Of a stretch of DNA of 64,000 nucleotides, positions 15,112 to 22,295 are shown piece by piece. A program made the position numbers and the translations under genes. Where the stretch lies: the NCBI RefSeq assembly GCF_900115735.1, contig NZ_FOXO01000008.1, forward strand, positions 62,001-126,000, in the 5' to 3' direction. Under the pieces are notes generated by a model. It did no database searches and was not told the DNA's origin. It saw only the letters and a list, made by a program, of their open reading frames with translations. Each line of letters opens with the position of its first letter. The first letter of the stretch is position 1. The stretch comes from Butyrivibrio proteoclasticus. Lineage in GTDB: Bacteria > Bacillota > Clostridia > Lachnospirales > Lachnospiraceae.

Positions 15112-16089
15112 TCACTGAGCCTTTTCTAAAATGGGCTCTTCCTTAACGTCATTTTTTTCTGCATCATCTACAAGTTTCTGATAGATATTTGCAAGGATAG
15201 CACCTGAAATATTGTGCCATACAGAGAAGATGGCGCCTGGTACGGTTGCCATTGCAAGGTCTGGGAAAGCTGTCCCTGCAAGAGAGGTTGCAAGACCTGA
15301 GTTCTGCATTCCAATTTCGATAGAAAGAGCTTTTTTCTTGGATACAGGAAGTTTTAAAACCTTTCCAAGAAGGTAACCACATGCATATCCTAAAAGGTTG
15401 TGAAGGATAACTACTACGAATACAACAGCACCTGTCTCGAGGATTCTTGCTGAGTTGTGTGATACAACGGCTGCTACGATAAGTGTGATAGCTGTAACAG
15501 AGATGAGCGGAAGAACATCACCTGCCTTAGCTGTGAACTTTCCGAAGAATCTGTTGATGACAAATCCAAGAGCAATAGGTACGATAACTACTTTAATAAT
15601 AGAAACGAACATTCCCAAAACATCTACAGTTACAGAAGTTCTAAGAAGAAGGTATGTGATTGCAGGTGTTAAAATTGGAGCGAGGAGTGTATTAACGCTT
15701 GTCATCCCCACTGACAAAGCAACATCGCCCTTGCTAAGATATGTGATAACGTTGCTGGATGTGCCTCCGGGACATGTTCCAACAAGGATAACACCAGCCA
15801 AAAGACCTGCTTCAAGGCCAAATGCTTTTCCGAGAGCAAAAGCTATAAGCGGCATAATGGTAAACTGAGCCACACATCCAAGAAGGATATCTTGGGGCTT
15901 TTTGAAAACAAGAATAAAATCTTCCGGTTTAAGTGTAAGCCCCATTCCGAACATTACTACCATAAGAAGGTAGTTTACCCATGATGTCTGGATCCACAGA
16001 CATGTTCCGGGTACAAAAAGAGCCAGCGCAGCTACTACCAGTACAATGATTGCCATGTACTTCCCAACAAAACTACTTACTTTTTTCAT
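15112..16089 (-). CDS. Bile acid:sodium symporter (BASS) family transporter
   Basis: Inner-membrane secondary transporter of 325 residues with about ten membrane helices. Family motifs are FGMGLTLKPEDF (about 47-58), LVGTCPGGTSSNVITYLSKG (about 102-121) and EIGMQNSGLATSLA (about 256-269), the last two being the broken-helix sodium-site regions. Bacterial BASS proteins move organic anions such as bile acids, pantoate or keto acids; specificity cannot be read here. The C-terminal tail is charged and cytoplasmic. ATG 16089 has AAGGAG seven nt upstream. It is convergent with the putative bilin-reduction operon, whose substrates are also organic anions, but no direct link is shown. Confidence 0.88.
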   Translation of the reverse strand: MKKVSSFVGKYMAIIVLVVAALALFVPGTCLWIQTSWVNYLLMVVMFGMGLTLKPEDFILVFKKPQDILLGCVAQFTIMPLIAFALGKAFGLEAGLLAGVILVGTCPGGTSSNVITYLSKGDVALSVGMTSVNTLLAPILTPAITYLLLRTSVTVDVLGMFVSIIKVVIVPIALGFVINRFFGKFTAKAGDVLPLISVTAITLIVAAVVSHNSARILETGAVVFVVVILHNLLGYACGYLLGKVLKLPVSKKKALSIEIGMQNSGLATSLAGTAFPDLAMATVPGAIFSVWHNISGAILANIYQKLVDDAEKNDVKEEPILEKAQ

Positions 16090-16445
16090 TGTTCTTCTCC
16101 TTAATATGCAATTTTATTTATAATTATACAGCTGTATAGGAGAATGTCCATCCATGATGTATAAAAATACAATAATGATTATTTTTAATCAATAAATTTG
16201 CATATAAAATGCCCCTCCATTTTTCAGGAGAGGTTACAGGCGTTTCGTCTTCTTCGTTCTTGGGAAGAGCCTCTAACGGAACTTCAATGGTATGAGTTTC
16301 TTTGAAGTCAAAAGAATTTTGGGTATTACGTCATATGGCTCTCCATCATCTGCGTGCTTATATGATATGAACGCGTTATAATAGATAGTATTCAATCTTT
16401 ATTTCATAAATAATAGATGATAAGAGAAGCTAAGCAGGTAAATAT
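16090..16445. other. Divergent gap with a possible decayed reading frame
   Basis: The 356-nt gap separates the leftward BASS gene from the rightward endonuclease III gene. On the minus strand a frame is open for 68 codons (16124-16330) without a start, with coding-like segments such as TIEVPLEALPKNEEDETPV; it may be a remnant. No clear promoter with both boxes, terminator or riboswitch was found. The last 60 nt before nth are AT-rich. Confidence 0.5.
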
Positions 16446-17081
16446 ATGACAAAGAAAAAACTGGCGCTTGAGGTAATTGAGAGATTAAAAAATGAATATC
16501 CTGATGCTGTCTGCACGCTGGCTTATGACAAGGCCTGGCAGCTGCTTGTAAGTGTAAGGCTGGCGGCCCAGTGCACAGATGCAAGAGTTGATATGATAAC
16601 ACCAATATTATATGAAAAGTTTCCAACAGTTGAAGCTCTTGCAAAGGCTGAAGCTTCAGAGATTGAAGAGATTGTGCGGCCCTGTGGACTTGGTAATTCC
16701 AAGGCAAGGGACATTTCAGCCTGCATGAAGGTTATACACGAGAAATACGGCGGAAATGTGCCCGACAATATGGAGGAGCTTTTGGCACTTCCAGGAGTTG
16801 GGAGAAAAAGCGCCAATCTTATAATGGGTGATGTGTTTGGAAAACCCGCAATTGTAACAGACACACATTGCATCAGACTCTGTAATCTTATAGGCCTTGT
16901 GGATAATATTAAAGAGCCAGCCAAGGTAGAAAAAGAACTCTGGAAGATCATTCCTCCTGAGGAAGGCAATTCTCTTTGCCACAGATTTGTGACTCATGGC
17001 AGAGCCGTGTGCGTTGCAAGGCGACCTAAGTGTGAGGAATGCTGCCTGAGAGACATATGTAAGACGGGTAAGACGGTATAA
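16446..17081 (+). CDS. nth: Endonuclease III
   Basis: DNA glycosylase/AP lyase that removes oxidised pyrimidines in base-excision repair. The 211 residues match the family length. The helix-hairpin-helix is LLALPGVGRKSANLIMGDVF (about 112-131) with the catalytic Lys, the catalytic Asp lies in IVTDTHCIRL (about 136-145), and the C-terminal CVARRPKCEECCLRDIC provides the four cysteines of the [4Fe-4S] cluster (spacing 6-2-5). ATG 16446 follows an AGCAGGTAAAT site. The gene seems monocistronic. Confidence 0.95.
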   Translation: MTKKKLALEVIERLKNEYPDAVCTLAYDKAWQLLVSVRLAAQCTDARVDMITPILYEKFPTVEALAKAEASEIEEIVRPCGLGNSKARDISACMKVIHEKYGGNVPDNMEELLALPGVGRKSANLIMGDVFGKPAIVTDTHCIRLCNLIGLVDNIKEPAKVEKELWKIIPPEEGNSLCHRFVTHGRAVCVARRPKCEECCLRDICKTGKTV

Positions 17082-17164
17082 ATCCTGGATTCTCAGACAA
17101 TAATAAAGCAAGGCATATTTTTGATTTTTATTACTAGTTTAAGAGATATTTATAAAAAGGTTAT

Positions 17165-17193
17165 TTGACGAATATTTTTGTGCTATATACAAT
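17165..17193 (+). promoter_or_regulatory. Promoter of the FliM-peptide small gene
   Basis: TTGACG (17165-17170) and TACAAT (17188-17193) are exactly 17 bp apart, about 85 nt upstream of the small gene at 17279. Confidence 0.6.
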
Positions 17194-17278
17194 AATTTTA
17201 TACATGGAATATTGTCCATAAATTAGAAACTGTTGTTTAAGTACTGACAGACCAAAGATTAATCTGGAGAGATAATAT

Positions 17279-17485
17279 ATGGATGTAAACGGACTTAGCG
17301 CAGAACAGCAGGAATTACTTGCGAGCATAATGGGTAAATCATCGCAGGCAGGTGGTGGAGGTGGCTTTTCACCATCCAGTGTTCCTGTGGCGAGCGCTCC
17401 CGCTCCGGCCCCGGCAGCAGCCGACCCCGGGAGAATGCTTAGTCAGGCAGAAATAGATGCGCTTATTGCATCAATGGGAAAATGA
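17279..17485 (+). CDS. Small protein ending in a FliM-like LSQAEIDALI peptide
   Basis: A 68-residue protein with three parts: an N-terminal helix (DVNGLSAEQQELLASIMG), a Gly and Pro/Ala-rich flexible linker (about 25-50, with PAPAPAAADPG) and a C-terminal MLSQAEIDALIASMGK. The last part matches the conserved N-terminal peptide of the flagellar switch protein FliM, which binds phosphorylated CheY (known consensus LSQxEIDALL). Here it is at the free end of a tiny protein rather than on FliM. It is a separate transcription unit with its own promoter (17165-17193), GGAGAG site and strong terminator, so it is probably expressed. Function is inferred: a CheY-type or flagellar-switch binding adaptor. 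Confidence 0.7.
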   Translation: MDVNGLSAEQQELLASIMGKSSQAGGGGGFSPSSVPVASAPAPAPAAADPGRMLSQAEIDALIASMGK

Positions 17486-17503
17486 TTATATAAGAAATGA
17501 TAA

Positions 17504-17538
17504 GCCCTCAAAAGCGTTAGACTTTTGAGGGCGTTTTT
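17504..17538 (+). terminator. Strong rho-independent terminator
   Basis: GCCCTCAAAAG (17504-17514) pairs perfectly with CTTTTGAGGGC (17522-17532) over a 7-nt loop and is followed by GTTTTT. It ends the FliM-peptide gene and may also serve the convergent gene on the minus strand. Confidence 0.92.
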
Positions 17539-17561
17539 ATGTTTACAGGATATTTCAAGTA

Positions 17562-17861
17562 TCAGATAGGAACAATTTTTAGCTTTTGAGGTTCCACATG
17601 TCTTGACTCACCTTTTCTTCCTCGGCAGATAATGCCATTTTCGATGCTGATCAAGTTGACATGCGCTTTCATGGCTTCCATAATCTGCTTGGCGGCAGTT
17701 TCGTAATCTTTTGAATCCATAGGAATGACATAGTCATGATTGAGGTGTTCAGTTGAAATGACAGCGGATCTGTATCTTGTATCATATCTTATGCCATAAA
17801 AAGTGCATATCTCAGTGTTTAAAGTGCCGTTACTGTCAGCACATTGCATTGCAATATACAT
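17562..17861 (-). CDS. Hypothetical protein of 99 residues
   Basis: I do not recognise a family. The protein is soluble, mixed alpha/beta, with a tyrosine- and arginine-rich first half (FYGIRYDTRYRSAVISTEHL) and a helix near 52-68 (DYETAAKQIMEAMKAHV). ATG 17861 has a good GAGGTAAGCT-ATG site. Upstream on the same strand is a 12-bp palindrome (17908-17919), a candidate operator. No partner gene is adjacent on its strand. Confidence 0.6.
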   Translation of the reverse strand: MYIAMQCADSNGTLNTEICTFYGIRYDTRYRSAVISTEHLNHDYVIPMDSKDYETAAKQIMEAMKAHVNLISIENGIICRGRKGESRHVEPQKLKIVPI

Positions 17862-17907
17862 AGCTTACCTCGTTCTTCCTTAAAATGTATTACGTGGGGA
17901 GAATATA

Positions 17908-17919
17908 AGAACATGTTCT
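17908..17919. promoter_or_regulatory. Candidate operator palindrome
   Basis: A perfect 12-bp palindrome, AGAACATGTTCT, lies about 47 bp upstream of the minus-strand gene at 17861 and is nested in GTGGG/CCCAC arms. It has the size of a dimeric-regulator site; the regulator is unknown. Confidence 0.35.
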
Positions 17920-18057
17920 CGTAGAATCCCACAATATCTATATACTATAATGATAATACTTCTACGCTAAAATGACAATAAATATAAAGCTTATTTTTTC
18001 GGCGTTTTGATACATTATTATATGATATGAAAATATTGTATTTGGAGCATCATAAGT

Positions 18058-18085
18058 TTGACATAAGGCCAACTTGTGGTAAAAT
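18058..18085 (+). promoter_or_regulatory. leuS promoter
   Basis: Consensus TTGACA (18058-18063), 16-bp spacer, TAAAAT (18080-18085). The leuS start is about 75 nt downstream of the expected transcription start. Confidence 0.65.
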
Positions 18086-18090
18086 TTTTT

Positions 18091-18134
18091 AATATCTATG
18101 CAGATGTCAGAATTATTCTGAATACGCAGATATT
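18091..18134 (+). ncRNA. leuS leader hairpin
   Basis: AATATCT (18091-18097) can pair with AGATATT (18128-18134), and inside it TCAGAAT-T-ATTCTGA forms a second pairing. It falls at the very 5' end of the leuS transcript. There is no U-run directly after it, so it is not a classical attenuator; it may protect the mRNA end or respond to an unknown signal. Confidence 0.4.
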
Positions 18135-18166
18135 CATATGAGAAAAGTAGAAGGAGTAGAAAGTTC

Positions 18167-20596
18167 ATGTCAGAAGTATACAACCATCACGCAGTTGAAC
18201 CTAAGTGGCAGAAGTATTGGGAAGAACACGAAACATTTAAGACAGACGTGTGGGATTTTTCCAAGCCAAAATATTATGCATTGGATATGTTTCCATATCC
18301 ATCAGGAGTAGGCCTACATGCAGGTCATCCGGAAGGGTACACTGCAACTGATATTATGTCCCGAATGAAACGTATGCAGGGATATAATGTTTTACATCCG
18401 ATGGGATATGATTCTTTTGGACTTCCTGCAGAGCAGTATGCTGTAACAACAGGTAATCATCCTGCCGGTTTTACAGAGAAAAATATACAGACATTCTCCA
18501 AGCAGCTTAAAGAACTTGGTTTTGACTATGACTGGTCCAAGATGATTGCAACAAGTGATCCCAAGTTTTATAAGTGGACACAGTGGATATTTAAAAAGTT
18601 ATATGAAGCCGGATATGCCAAGCACATTGATATGCCGGTTAACTGGTGTGAAGAACTTGGAACAGTTCTTTCAAATGATGAAGTTATCGACGGTAAGTCT
18701 GAGCGTGGTGGATACCCTGTAGTTAAGAAGATGATGAAACAGTGGGTTATCGACCAGCAGGCTTTTGCAGAAGAACTTCTGGATGGCCTTAACGAGATCG
18801 ATTGGCCTGAATCAACAAAAGAAATCCAGCGTAACTGGATCGGTAAGTCAACCGGTGTGGAAGTTGACTTTAAGATCGTAGGCGGCGGAGAGTTCTCTAT
18901 CTTCACAACCTGTATCGAGACAATTTACGGTATTACATTCATGGTACTTGCTCCTGACGGAGATATTGTAAAAGGCCTTATGGACCGCGTTGAGAATCCT
19001 GAAGAGGTTCAGGCATATATCGATGAAACTCTTAAAAAGAACGATCTTGATCGTACAGACCTTAACAAGACTAAGTCAGGTTGCCCTCTTAAGGGAATAT
19101 ATGCTATCAACCCTGTAAATGGTAAGGAAGTGCCACTGTTTATTGGTGATTTCGTACTTGCAAGCTATGGTACAGGTGCAGTTATGGCTGTGCCTACTCA
19201 TGACCAGCGAGACTTTGAGTATGCAGAAGTTCATGGACTTCCACTTATTCAGGTTATTAACAATACAGAAGGAACTGTAGACGTTACAAAGCATGCTTTC
19301 GAAAAGACAGAATACCTCGGTAAGGGCTGCATCCTTATGAATTCTGAAGAATTCAATGGAATGACTGTTGAAGAGGCTAAAAAAGCTATCACAAAGAAGC
19401 TCGTTGATATGGGCGTTGCCAGGGAAAAGGTTAACTATCACTTCCGTGAGTGGATTTTTGCAAGACAGCGTTATTGGGGTGAGCCTGTTCCATGTATTTA
19501 CAAGGAAGATGGAAGCATTCAGTTCCTTGATGACAGCGAACTTCCTGTAGTACTTCCTGAACTTGAGGACTATAAGGGACATGGCGGTCAGGCACCTCTT
19601 GAGAATGCAACTGAGTGGAAGCATTATGATAAGAACGGACTTAAGGGCACAAGAGAAACTTCAACAATGCCTGGTTCAGCTGGATCTTCATGGTACTACA
19701 TGAGATATATCGACCCTGACAATGACAATGAATTTGCTAATCAGGAACTGCTTAAGCACTGGATGCCTGTTGACCTTTATGTGGGTGGTCCTGAGCATGC
19801 AGTTGGACATTTGTTATATTCACGTATTTGGAACCGCTTTTTGTACAGCAAGGGACTTTCTCCTGTAAAAGAACCATTTAAAAAGCTTGTACATCAGGGA
19901 ATGATCCTTGGCGAAAACGGTATCAAGATGGGTAAGCGTTTTCCTGAATTTGTTGTTAATCCAAGTGATATTGTTGAGGAATATGGTGCAGATACTTTGA
20001 GGCTCTATGAGATGTTCATGGGACCGTTGGAAGTATCAAAGCCATGGAATTCCAATAACGTAACAGGAGCCAGAAAGTTCCTTAACCGTGCATATTCATT
20101 CTTCACAGAAGAAAAAAATATCACAGATGAAAACAATGGTAATCTTGAAAAAGTTTATCATCAGACTGTAAAGAAAGTAACAAATGACTTTGAGGCATTG
20201 GCATTCAATACAGCCATTGCACAGATGATGATTTTTGTTAATGCAGTTTACAAAGAGGGAAGCTGCCCAAGAGAGTATGCAGAGAACTTCATCAAGATGC
20301 TTTCCTGCATTTGCCCGCATATCGGAGAGGAAATGTGGCAGATTCTTGGACATGACAACACCATAGCTTTTGAAGCATGGCCAACTTATGACGAGGCTAA
20401 GTGTGTTGAAGATACAGTAGAGATTGCAGTTCAGATCAATGGTAAAGTTAAGGCGACTCTTGCGATTGGCAAGGAAGATCCTAAGGATGAAGTAATTGCC
20501 AAGGGTAAGGAACTTATAGCTGATAAGCTTGAAGGCAAGAACATTGTAAAAGAAATCTATGTTCCTGGTCGTATCGTGAACATTGTAGTTAAATAA
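18167..20596 (+). CDS. leuS: Leucyl-tRNA synthetase
   Basis: Class I aminoacyl-tRNA synthetase charging tRNA-Leu; 809 residues, normal for bacterial LeuRS. The HIGH motif is in PYPSGVGLHAGHPEG (about 43-57). The editing domain keeps TT in SIFTTCIETIYG (canonically TTRPDT, so the Arg-Pro-Asp part differs) and the key Asp in VPTHDQRDFEYAEVHGLP. The KMSKS loop is non-canonical: GIKMGKRFPEFVVNPSDIVE near 583-602. I believe such KMGKR forms occur in related Clostridia but cannot check. The C-terminal extension (AVQINGKVKATLAI...VKEIYVPGRIVNIVVK) is complete. Start ATG 18167 follows AGAAGGAGTAGAAAGTTC. Confidence 0.96.
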   Translation: MSEVYNHHAVEPKWQKYWEEHETFKTDVWDFSKPKYYALDMFPYPSGVGLHAGHPEGYTATDIMSRMKRMQGYNVLHPMGYDSFGLPAEQYAVTTGNHPAGFTEKNIQTFSKQLKELGFDYDWSKMIATSDPKFYKWTQWIFKKLYEAGYAKHIDMPVNWCEELGTVLSNDEVIDGKSERGGYPVVKKMMKQWVIDQQAFAEELLDGLNEIDWPESTKEIQRNWIGKSTGVEVDFKIVGGGEFSIFTTCIETIYGITFMVLAPDGDIVKGLMDRVENPEEVQAYIDETLKKNDLDRTDLNKTKSGCPLKGIYAINPVNGKEVPLFIGDFVLASYGTGAVMAVPTHDQRDFEYAEVHGLPLIQVINNTEGTVDVTKHAFEKTEYLGKGCILMNSEEFNGMTVEEAKKAITKKLVDMGVAREKVNYHFREWIFARQRYWGEPVPCIYKEDGSIQFLDDSELPVVLPELEDYKGHGGQAPLENATEWKHYDKNGLKGTRETSTMPGSAGSSWYYMRYIDPDNDNEFANQELLKHWMPVDLYVGGPEHAVGHLLYSRIWNRFLYSKGLSPVKEPFKKLVHQGMILGENGIKMGKRFPEFVVNPSDIVEEYGADTLRLYEMFMGPLEVSKPWNSNNVTGARKFLNRAYSFFTEEKNITDENNGNLEKVYHQTVKKVTNDFEALAFNTAIAQMMIFVNAVYKEGSCPREYAENFIKMLSCICPHIGEEMWQILGHDNTIAFEAWPTYDEAKCVEDTVEIAVQINGKVKATLAIGKEDPKDEVIAKGKELIADKLEGKNIVKEIYVPGRIVNIVVK

Positions 20597-20617
20597 TAGT
20601 TAGTTAGAATTAAAGGG

Positions 20618-20762
20618 GTTACTGTTCAGACAGAAATGCGCACTAAGCTGCGCATTTCGTGAGAACTTGATACGGGAGTGAGCGCATTCCATCGACGAAG
20701 TCGATTTGGAATGAATGCGCGAAGTGGTTACTGGAGCGAGCTGTATGCGAGTGAACAGTAAC
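20618..20762. repeat. Structured intergenic RNA element, copy 2
   Basis: Outer arms GTTACTGTTCA (20618-20628) and TGAACAGTAAC (20752-20762) pair perfectly over 11 bp. Inside are AAATGCGCA/TGCGCATTT (20634-20642 with 20649-20657) followed by CGTGAGAA, and ATCGAC-GAA-GTCGAT (20691-20705) within arms GCGCATTCC and GGAATGAATGCGC. Copy 1 at 7081-7266 has AAATCCGCA/TGCGGATTT, a C-G to G-C swap that preserves pairing, and wholly different outer arms that also pair. A second GTTACTG at 20727-20733 could compete for the 3' arm. Confidence 0.7.
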
Positions 20763-20764
20763 TT

Positions 20765-20810
20765 AAAGGGATTAGTTTGCAAGAAGTATAAGTGCAGGCT
20801 AATCCTTTTT
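20765..20810 (+). terminator. Terminator of the leuS transcript
   Basis: AAAGGGATTAG (20765-20775) pairs with CTAATCCTTT (20799-20808), with inner TGCA pairing in the loop, and ends in a T-run. It lies just after the structured element. Confidence 0.75.
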
Positions 20811-20891
20811 GTTTGAAAAATATGATATAATTACTGTGTATAGGCTAAAATGATACGGGATTTGGTGAATGCTTCTTGTTTGGAGGTACGA

Positions 20892-22277
20892 ATGTCTAAA
20901 AAGCGTAGCATCAGGTTAGGACTTATCACTTTTGCAATCTCACTTATTATTACTACAATGCTTGCAATGGCCTTTCTTAGTAATACCTCGAGAATCAGAC
21001 GGGAAAGGGCTACTTTTATTGCGGAATCTATTGCTAACAGAATTCATGCTGAAATAAAAAACAGAGAGTATATCACACGAATTCTTGAGATCGAAGTTAT
21101 GAGCAGCGACGGAGAGCTCACTCAGGACACATTTCAAAAAATAGGTGAAGCTCTTTTTGATGATAATATCGATGTCGTTGATATGACATTGGCTCCAAAT
21201 GGAGTGATAAATTATGTATATCCAATGAATAGTGGAGTGTCAGAAAGGGTTAATCTTTTTGAGGATTCCCAGAACAAAGTTCATGTTGATAACAGTAAAA
21301 ATGCAGGTGTCGGAATCATTATGACACCGGTTAATCTTCCTAATGACACTTATGGAATTATCATTAGACGCCCCATATATCTTGGGGATGAAAAATCTAG
21401 TGATTCATTCTGGGGCTTTGCTTCTGTCACAATTAATCTTTCAGATTTTCTTTCAGGTGTAAATATTAAAGGTATAGCAGAAGAGGGCTATGAGTATAAG
21501 CTTAAAGGAACGGATGTCGTAACAGGTAAGACACAGATAATCATGGAATACTCGGAAAGAGAACTTGCCGCACCTGTTGAAGCTATGATAAGTACCGTTG
21601 GTGGAAGCTATTGGACACTTTCTATTTCTCCTTTCGGCAACTGGATGGAGTTATACGAGGCAGCGGGGGTTCTGATCATAGTTATTACAATAAGTATTCT
21701 TTTGGCAATGCTCGTTGCAGCTTATGCTTCACTTCAGGCTACGGCCAAAGAACTTGAAGTCTTGTCTTATCGTGATGAACTTACTAATTTGTATAACCCA
21801 AGAAGCTATCAGGATCATATGGAAGAACTCTCCAAGAAAAAGCTTCCTTATGGTCTGATATACATTGACCTTAATGATTTTAAACAGGTAAATGATAACT
21901 ATGGACACGATATAGGTGATGCACTACTTAACATTGTTGCTAAGAGGCTTCAGAATAGTATTCGCGAAAAAGACAGGGCATTCAGAGTGGGTGGCGATGA
22001 ATTTGTTGTTGTAATACATGGGACGCAGGACAGGAAGTTTTATGAAAGCGTTATTGCCAGAATGCGCGAAAATGTTGCCAGAGAAGTAACTATAGGTGAG
22101 ATAGAGCTTAAGGCATCAATAAGTGCAGGGTATGCGCGTTGCCCCGAAGATGGCACTAAATTTGAGGATGTTGTGAAAAAGGCTGATGAGGCAATGTATT
22201 ACAACAAGAGACTTTTGAAAGCAAAAAGGCTTGCCGGACAGGAAAAAGGAAGAATGACTGCCAGAGATTTCAGATAA
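20892..22277 (+). CDS. Membrane diguanylate cyclase with CHASE-like sensor domain
   Basis: Predicted c-di-GMP synthase of 461 residues. It has a first membrane segment at about 8-30, an extracytoplasmic CHASE-like domain (about 35-250; note LTQDTFQKIGEALF, VDMTLAPNGVINYVYP and IIRRPIYLGDE), a second membrane segment near 262-285, and a GGDEF domain beginning YRDELTNLYNPRSYQDHM. The active site is intact: FRVGGDEFVVVIHG. An allosteric RxxD upstream (REKDRAFR) is visible. ATG 20892 is favoured by GGAGG at five nt; earlier in-frame starts lack a site. The next gene is a degenerate GGDEF-EAL protein 18 bp away, so the two probably form a signalling pair. Confidence 0.9.
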   Translation: MSKKRSIRLGLITFAISLIITTMLAMAFLSNTSRIRRERATFIAESIANRIHAEIKNREYITRILEIEVMSSDGELTQDTFQKIGEALFDDNIDVVDMTLAPNGVINYVYPMNSGVSERVNLFEDSQNKVHVDNSKNAGVGIIMTPVNLPNDTYGIIIRRPIYLGDEKSSDSFWGFASVTINLSDFLSGVNIKGIAEEGYEYKLKGTDVVTGKTQIIMEYSERELAAPVEAMISTVGGSYWTLSISPFGNWMELYEAAGVLIIVITISILLAMLVAAYASLQATAKELEVLSYRDELTNLYNPRSYQDHMEELSKKKLPYGLIYIDLNDFKQVNDNYGHDIGDALLNIVAKRLQNSIREKDRAFRVGGDEFVVVIHGTQDRKFYESVIARMRENVAREVTIGEIELKASISAGYARCPEDGTKFEDVVKKADEAMYYNKRLLKAKRLAGQEKGRMTARDFR

Positions 22278-22295
22278 TAAAAGGCATACAGGAGA

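Larger units (their letters stand above)
17862..18166. other. Divergent gap: palindrome, leuS promoter and leader hairpin
   Basis: This 305-nt gap contains the perfect palindrome AGAACATGTTCT (17908-17919) within wider arms GTGGG (17894-17898) and CCCAC (17928-17932), the leuS promoter (18058-18085) and a leader stem-loop (18091-18134). The conserved T-box sequences expected for many Firmicute aminoacyl-tRNA synthetase leaders are absent. Confidence 0.65.
20597..20891. other. Gap after leuS: structured element, terminator, extended -10
   Basis: The gap holds the second copy of the folded intergenic element (20618-20762), the terminator that closes the leuS unit (20765-20810), and an extended -10 TGATATAAT (20823-20831) that probably serves the GGDEF gene. 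The element therefore lies inside the leuS 3' untranslated region. Confidence 0.65.

Noticed and set aside
15112..16089. Dedicated bile acid transporter linked to bilin reduction
   Set aside because: The BASS family transports many organic anions and the gene is on the opposite strand with its own terminator; no direct link can be shown from sequence.
17862..18166. T-box riboswitch upstream of leuS
   Set aside because: The conserved T-box sequence and the specifier-loop layout are absent; only a simple leader hairpin is seen.
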